From Actinomycetota bacterium (GTDB lineage Bacteria > Actinomycetota > Acidimicrobiia > Spongiisociales > UBA11373), in contig JAUYIV010000381.1 in assembly GCA_030688105.1 (NCBI GenBank), positions 1 to 8,730 of the forward strand: a stretch of 8,730 bases of DNA. The letters run 5' to 3'. This document shows, in pieces, positions 4,787-8,730 of this stretch (positions within the stretch are counted from its first letter, which is position 1; each line of letters starts with the position of its first letter). Both the position numbers and the translations under genes were made by a program. A model generated the notes under the pieces. That model was not told the origin of the DNA. It did not search any database and saw nothing but the letters and a program-made list of their open reading frames with translations.

Positions 4787-6954
4787 CGATGACGTCGATG
4801 ACCGAACTCGGGCTGGCCATGGGGTTGACCGCGGCCGAGCTCGATCACATCGTCGCCGAGCTGGGACGGGAGCCGAATCGGGTGGAGCTGGCCGTGTTCG
4901 CCGGGATGTGGAGCGAGCACTGCTCGTACAAGTCCACCAAGGAGCTGCTGTCGACGCTTCCCACTGCCGGCGACCGGGTGCTCGCCGGGCCGGGGGCCCA
5001 CGCCGGGTGCGTCGATGTCGGCGACGGATGGGCGGTGGCCTTCAAGATCGAGAGCCACAACCACCCCAGCGCCGTCGAGCCGTATCAGGGAGCGGCCACC
5101 GGGGTCGGGGGGATCCTCCGCGATGTGGTGGCCCAGGGGGCTCGCCCGGTGGCGGTGATGGACGCCCTCTGCTTCGGCGACCCGGCGACCCCCCGGACCC
5201 GCTGGCTCCAGGATGGGGTGGTCGCCGGGATCGGGGGTTACGGCAACTCCTACGGCGTGCCCAATGTCGGAGGCCTCACCGTCTACGACTCCCGCTACGA
5301 CGGCAACCCCCTCGTCAACGCCCTCGCCGCCGGCCTCGTGCGCCACGACGCGATGCGCACCGCGGCGGCGACCGGTCCCGGCAACGTACTCCTCATCGTC
5401 GGGGCCACCACGGGGCGGGACGGCATCCTCGGCGCCGCCTTCGCCTCGGAGGAGCTCGGCGAGGACCACGAGCATGCCGCCCGACGCTCCCACGTCCAAG
5501 TGGGCGACCCGTTCATGGGCAAGAAGCTCATGGAGGCGATGCTCGCCTTCGACGACGGCCTCGTTGCCTGCCAGGACCTCGGCGCCTGCGGGATCGCCTG
5601 CGCCACCTCCGAGATGGCGGCCGCCGGCGGGACCGGGTTCGACGTCGACCTCGAGGCCGTCCCGCAGCGCGAGGCCGGCATGGACCCCTTCGAGATCCTC
5701 CTCTCCGAGTCCCAGGAGAGATTCATGCTGGTCGTCGAGCCCGACCGGGTCGACGCCGCCCTCGAGCACTTCCGGTCCCACGGGGTCCACGCCGCCGCCT
5801 GCGGCGCGGTGACCGACTCGGGACGCCTCCGGGTGCGCCACGACGGCGAGACGGTGGTCGACCTGCCCGCGGCCCTGGTCGCCGAGGGGACGCCTCCCCA
5901 GCGGTGGGAGGCGGGACCGCTCCCCACCCGCCACCCCTATCCCGACTTCCCCGCCCCGGCCGATCCGGCGGCGGTTCTCGTCGACCTGCTTGCCGAGCCC
6001 GGGATCGCCGACCTCTCGTGGCTGTACGAGCGCTACGACCAGACGGTGGGGAACCGGACGGTGCGTGGACCGGGTCGGGGCGAGGCGGCGGTGCAGAAGC
6101 TGCCCGGCTCCTCGGCGGGCTACGCGATCAGCCTGGTGGGGGGTGGCGACGGCTGCGCCGCCGACCCCTACCTCGGCACCCAGGCCCTCCTCGGCGAAGC
6201 GATCCGCAACCTGGCCTGTGTCGGCGCCGAGGCGGTCGCCGTATCCGACGGGATCAACGCCGGCTCCCCCTCCGACCCCGTCGAGTTCGCCCGGCTGTCG
6301 GAGTTGATCCGGGGCCTCGGGGACGGGCTGCGAGCCCTCGGTCTCCCGGTGACCGGGGGCAACTGCTCGCTCTACAACGAGTCGCCGTCGGGGCCGATTC
6401 CGCCGACCCCGATGATCGGCGTCGTCGGCGTCATCCCCGACATCGGGCGGATCCCCTGCCCCACCATGACGACCGGTGAGGTGGTGCTGCTGGTCGGCAC
6501 GCCGTCCGGGGAACCCGGCCACTCGGGGTACGGCCGACTCACGACCGGCGCCGTCGACGGCCCGGCACCCTCGGTGGACCTCGATGCCGACAGCCGGCTC
6601 GCCGCCTTCCTGGTCGCCCAGGCCGCGGAGGGTCGGATTCGCGCCGCCAAGGACGCAGGCCGCGGCGGGCTCGGCGTGGCCCTTGCCAAGCTGTGCATCC
6701 GCAGCGGCACCGGTGTCGAGATCAATCGCGAGTGGGGCGACCGGCCCGACTGGGACCTGTTCGGCGAAGGCTCGGGCATGGCGTGGATCACCGCCCACGG
6801 CGCGGAGGCCGATGCGCTCATCGAGGCAGGCGCCCTCGCCGGGGTGCCCATCGACCGGGTCGGCATCGCCCAGGGCGATCGCCTCGTGATCTCGGGGTTG
6901 ATCGACATCGCACTTGCCGACCTGGCGGCGGCGCACTCGGGGAGGACCGCATGA
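4783..6954 (+). CDS. purL: Phosphoribosylformylglycinamidine synthase subunit PurL (small type)
   Basis: ATP-dependent synthetase subunit converting FGAR plus ammonia to FGAM; 723 aa, the size of the small Gram-positive/archaeal PurL that needs PurS and PurQ. Two AIRS-type repeats are visible. Signatures: GMWSEHCSYKS with His46 (41-51), FKIESHNHPSAVEPY (87-101), GVGGILRDV, QDLGACGI...SEMAAAGG, ESQERF (309-314), the SSAGYAISLVGG segment at the start of the second half, GGNCSLYNE (525-533) and FGEGSGMAWI (660-669). The usual HDxS[DE]GG block of the second half reads KDAGRGG (623-629), a notable departure. Start choice: ATG 4783 overlaps the purQ stop (ATGA) with GGAG at 4769-4772, 10 nt upstream; in-frame ATGs at 4789 and 4798 cannot be excluded. 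It ends in ATGA with purF. Confidence 0.96.
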   Translation: MTMTSMTELGLAMGLTAAELDHIVAELGREPNRVELAVFAGMWSEHCSYKSTKELLSTLPTAGDRVLAGPGAHAGCVDVGDGWAVAFKIESHNHPSAVEPYQGAATGVGGILRDVVAQGARPVAVMDALCFGDPATPRTRWLQDGVVAGIGGYGNSYGVPNVGGLTVYDSRYDGNPLVNALAAGLVRHDAMRTAAATGPGNVLLIVGATTGRDGILGAAFASEELGEDHEHAARRSHVQVGDPFMGKKLMEAMLAFDDGLVACQDLGACGIACATSEMAAAGGTGFDVDLEAVPQREAGMDPFEILLSESQERFMLVVEPDRVDAALEHFRSHGVHAAACGAVTDSGRLRVRHDGETVVDLPAALVAEGTPPQRWEAGPLPTRHPYPDFPAPADPAAVLVDLLAEPGIADLSWLYERYDQTVGNRTVRGPGRGEAAVQKLPGSSAGYAISLVGGGDGCAADPYLGTQALLGEAIRNLACVGAEAVAVSDGINAGSPSDPVEFARLSELIRGLGDGLRALGLPVTGGNCSLYNESPSGPIPPTPMIGVVGVIPDIGRIPCPTMTTGEVVLLVGTPSGEPGHSGYGRLTTGAVDGPAPSVDLDADSRLAAFLVAQAAEGRIRAAKDAGRGGLGVALAKLCIRSGTGVEINREWGDRPDWDLFGEGSGMAWITAHGAEADALIEAGALAGVPIDRVGIAQGDRLVISGLIDIALADLAAAHSGRTA
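6941..6945 (+). promoter_or_regulatory. Shine-Dalgarno of purF (GGAGG)
   Basis: GGAGG within GGGGAGGA lies 5 nt before ATG 6951. It is the strongest ribosome-binding site in the pur operon and fixes the purF start, excluding the longer open frame that runs back into purL. Confidence 0.6.
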
Positions 6955-8321
6955 TCACCGTCCCGCTCGACAAGATGCACGAGGCCTGTGGCGTGGTCGC
7001 GGTCTACAGCGAGGACGGGGCGGCGCCGCTGGTGCACCGGGCGCTCTTCGAATTGCAGCATCGGGGCCAGGAGGCGGCCGGGATCGCCTCGGCCGGGCAC
7101 GACGGCGCGCTCCACGTCGAGAAGGGCCAGGGCCTCATCGCCAAAGGGCTGCCCTATCACCGCATCGAGAACATGCCCGGGACCCGGGCGGTGGGCCACT
7201 GCCGCTACTCGACGGTCGGGCTCGAGCAGAACGTCCAGCCGTTCGTCGCCAACACCCCCTACGGGCGACTGGCGCTGGCGCACAACGGCAACCTCAAGAA
7301 CGCCGACGCCCTGCGCGACCGTCTCGAGGCCGAGGGCTCGCTGGTGGCCACCTCGCTCGACACCGAGCTGCTGGTGCACCTCATCGCCCGCTCACAGGCC
7401 CCCGACTTCCCCGCCGCCCTCCGGTACATGGCGGACGCGGCCATCGGCGCCTACTCGCTCACCATGCTGTGCAACGGCACCCTCTACGCGCTGCGCGACC
7501 CCAACGGACTCCGCCCCTTGGTCCTCGGCGAGATGAAGGGCGGTTGGGTGATCGCCTCGGAGACCTGCGCCCTCGACGTGCTCCATGCCGAGTACGTCCG
7601 GGAGATCGGCGCCGGCGAGCTGGTGTCCATCGGTCCCGAGGGCGTGACCTCCGAACAGCTGCTCCCCCGGGCAGCGCCGGCCCCGTGCGTCTTCGAGCTC
7701 GTCTACTTCTCCCGCCCCAACTCCAACGTGTTCGGCCAGTCGGTCAATGGCGCCCGTATCCGCATGGGTATGGAGTTGGCGATCGCCGACGCCGCAGCGG
7801 GCACCAAACCGGCCGACATCGTGATCCCGGTCCCCGACTCGGGTGTCCCCGCCGCGATCGGATACTCCCGTCAGAGCGGGATCCTCTACGAGAAGGCGAT
7901 CCTCCGCAGCCACTACGTGGGACGAACCTTCATCCTTCCCGACCAGGACTCCCGCACCTCGCAGATCGAGCTGAAGTTGTCGGTCATCAAGGACGCCGTC
8001 CGGGGCAAGCGGGTGGTGCTCGTCGACGACTCGATCGTCCGTGGCAACACCTCGCGCCAGATCGTCCAGATGGTGCGCGAGGCCGGGGCCGCCGAGGTGG
8101 CCATGCGGGTCGCCAGCCCTCCGCTGGCCTGGCCGTGCTACCTGGGGATCGACACCCCGAGCCGAGACGAGCTGGTGATCAACCGGGCCGGGTCGGTGGA
8201 GCGGGTCGCCAACATGATCGGCGTCGACGACCTTCGGTACCTGTCGATCGAAGGCCTGCGCCGCGCCACCGGGAACGGCGACTTCTGCATGGCCTGCATG
8301 ACCGGAAAGTACCCGGTGTGA
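6951..8321 (+). CDS. purF: Amidophosphoribosyltransferase (glutamine PRPP amidotransferase)
   Basis: First committed step of purine synthesis: PRPP plus glutamine to 5-phosphoribosylamine; normally feedback-inhibited by purine nucleotides. 456 aa. Residues 1-12 (MITVPLDKMHEA) are a propeptide expected to be removed to expose Cys13, the N-terminal nucleophile of the Ntn glutaminase domain (CGVVAVYSEDG). Other glutaminase landmarks are HRGQEAAGI, GHCRYSTVG (82-90) and HNGNLKN (111-117). The phosphoribosyltransferase half has the PRPP loop VVLVDDSIVRGNTS (355-368). Four cysteines, Cys246 (PAPCVFE), Cys396 (WPCYLGID), Cys446 and Cys449 (FCMACMTGKYP), match the [4Fe-4S] ligands of the Bacillus subtilis enzyme, so this is the oxygen-sensitive, iron-sulfur type. 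ATG 6951 overlaps the purL stop (ATGA); the TGA at 8319-8321 overlaps the purM GTG. Confidence 0.97.
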   Translation: MITVPLDKMHEACGVVAVYSEDGAAPLVHRALFELQHRGQEAAGIASAGHDGALHVEKGQGLIAKGLPYHRIENMPGTRAVGHCRYSTVGLEQNVQPFVANTPYGRLALAHNGNLKNADALRDRLEAEGSLVATSLDTELLVHLIARSQAPDFPAALRYMADAAIGAYSLTMLCNGTLYALRDPNGLRPLVLGEMKGGWVIASETCALDVLHAEYVREIGAGELVSIGPEGVTSEQLLPRAAPAPCVFELVYFSRPNSNVFGQSVNGARIRMGMELAIADAAAGTKPADIVIPVPDSGVPAAIGYSRQSGILYEKAILRSHYVGRTFILPDQDSRTSQIELKLSVIKDAVRGKRVVLVDDSIVRGNTSRQIVQMVREAGAAEVAMRVASPPLAWPCYLGIDTPSRDELVINRAGSVERVANMIGVDDLRYLSIEGLRRATGNGDFCMACMTGKYPV

Positions 8322-8730
8322 CCGAGCCCCTCTCCTACGAGGCGGCCGGGGTCGACGCCGCCGCCGCCGAGCGGTTCGTGGAGGCGATCGGGCCGATCGT
8401 GCGGTCCACTCACGGCGACGCGGTCATCGCCCACCCGTCTCACTTCGCCGGCCTCATCCGTCCTGACTTCCCGGCCATGGGCGATCCGCTGATCGCCGCC
8501 ACCTGTGACGGGGTGGGCACCAAGGTCCTCCTCGCCACCGAGCCGGCCCATTACGAGGGGCTGGGTCGCGACCTGGTGGCCATGAACGTGAACGACCTCC
8601 TCCCCCTCGCGGCGCGTCCGCTCCTCTTTCTCGACTACCTCGCCGTCGGGAAGCTCGACGCGGAGCGGCTCGAGGCGGTGGTGCGCGGGGTGGCCGCCGC
8701 CTGCCGGGAGGCACACTGCGCGCTGCTCGG
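8318..8730 (+). CDS. purM: Phosphoribosylformylglycinamidine cyclo-ligase, N-terminal part (3' end outside window)
   Basis: AIR synthetase closes FGAM to AIR with ATP (step 5). Only the first 137 codons plus two bases are present; the window ends just before the expected GGETAEMP block. Recognisable parts: LSYEAAGVDAAAAE at the start, CDGVGTKVLLA (about 64-74, the TDGVGTK motif with Cys for Thr), LGRDLVAMNVNDLLPLAARP, LLFLDYLAVGKLD and CREAHCALLG. The glycine-rich GGxGGFG segment common in PurM is replaced by AHPSHFAG near residue 45, a divergence to note. GTG 8318 overlaps the purF stop by 4 nt; GGAAAG at 8304-8309 is a moderate ribosome-binding site 8 nt upstream. It is the sixth gene of the operon. 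Confidence 0.93.
   Translation, partial: MTEPLSYEAAGVDAAAAERFVEAIGPIVRSTHGDAVIAHPSHFAGLIRPDFPAMGDPLIAATCDGVGTKVLLATEPAHYEGLGRDLVAMNVNDLLPLAARPLLFLDYLAVGKLDAERLEAVVRGVAAACREAHCALL

Noticed and set aside
4729..6936. A 735-codon open frame on the minus strand opposite purL
   Set aside because: It mirrors the purL codons; in GC-rich DNA with G/C third positions the antisense frame lacks stops by default. The translation is low-complexity (Gly, Val, Asp, His, Arg) with no recognisable domain, whereas the plus strand encodes a full PurL.
6693..6950. Longer purF start inside purL
   Set aside because: The extension is Arg/Gly-rich shadow translation. ATG 6951 has a GGAGG site and gives the expected 12-residue propeptide before Cys13.

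Overview
This 8.7-kb, GC-rich (estimated by eye near 70%), single-contig window carries most of a de novo purine biosynthesis operon on the right (3110 to the window end, plus strand), preceded by a short accessory region of membrane, secreted and hypothetical genes. GC-rich codon thirds, TTG/GTG starts, a TANNNT-type -10 box with little -35, a leaderless-looking gene and a DUF5519 'luciferase-domain' protein suggest a high-GC Actinomycetota, possibly an Acidimicrobiia-like lineage. That placement is an inference: no rRNA or other marker lies in the window.

Layout. 1-267 (+) is the 3' end of a probable exported protein. 326-685 (+) is a four-helix phage-holin-4-like membrane protein. It converges with 737-1114 (-), a DUF5519/luciferase-domain protein. 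1263-1793 (-) and 1793-2938 (-) form a two-gene, one-base-overlap (TGATG) unit. The promoter-proximal gene encodes a 381-aa exported protein of unknown function, and the second encodes a small lipoprotein with an Ig/FnIII-like sequence pattern. A 171-bp divergent intergenic region (2939-3109) separates this unit from the pur operon. It holds a predicted -10 element and two adjacent imperfect palindromes that could be operators.

The pur operon is purC-purS-purQ-purL-purF-purM, with every junction overlapping (14, 4, 4, 4 and 4 nt), so it is almost certainly one translationally coupled transcript. PurS, PurQ and the small PurL form the three-subunit FGAM synthetase typical of Gram-positive bacteria and archaea. 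PurF makes phosphoribosylamine in step 1, PurSQL performs step 4, PurM (cut off by the window end) step 5, and PurC step 7 (SAICAR synthesis). PurF is the Bacillus-type enzyme, with a propeptide, an N-terminal nucleophile cysteine and four [4Fe-4S] cysteines.

No mobile element, CRISPR array, tRNA or rRNA was recognised. The more unusual signals are a four-copy heptamer tandem repeat in the 3' end of purQ whose copy number sets whether PurQ and PurL are separate or in-frame fused, the palindromes upstream of purC, divergent motifs in PurL and PurM, and the uncharacterised secreted protein/lipoprotein pair. I did not find convincing evidence for a wholly new system.
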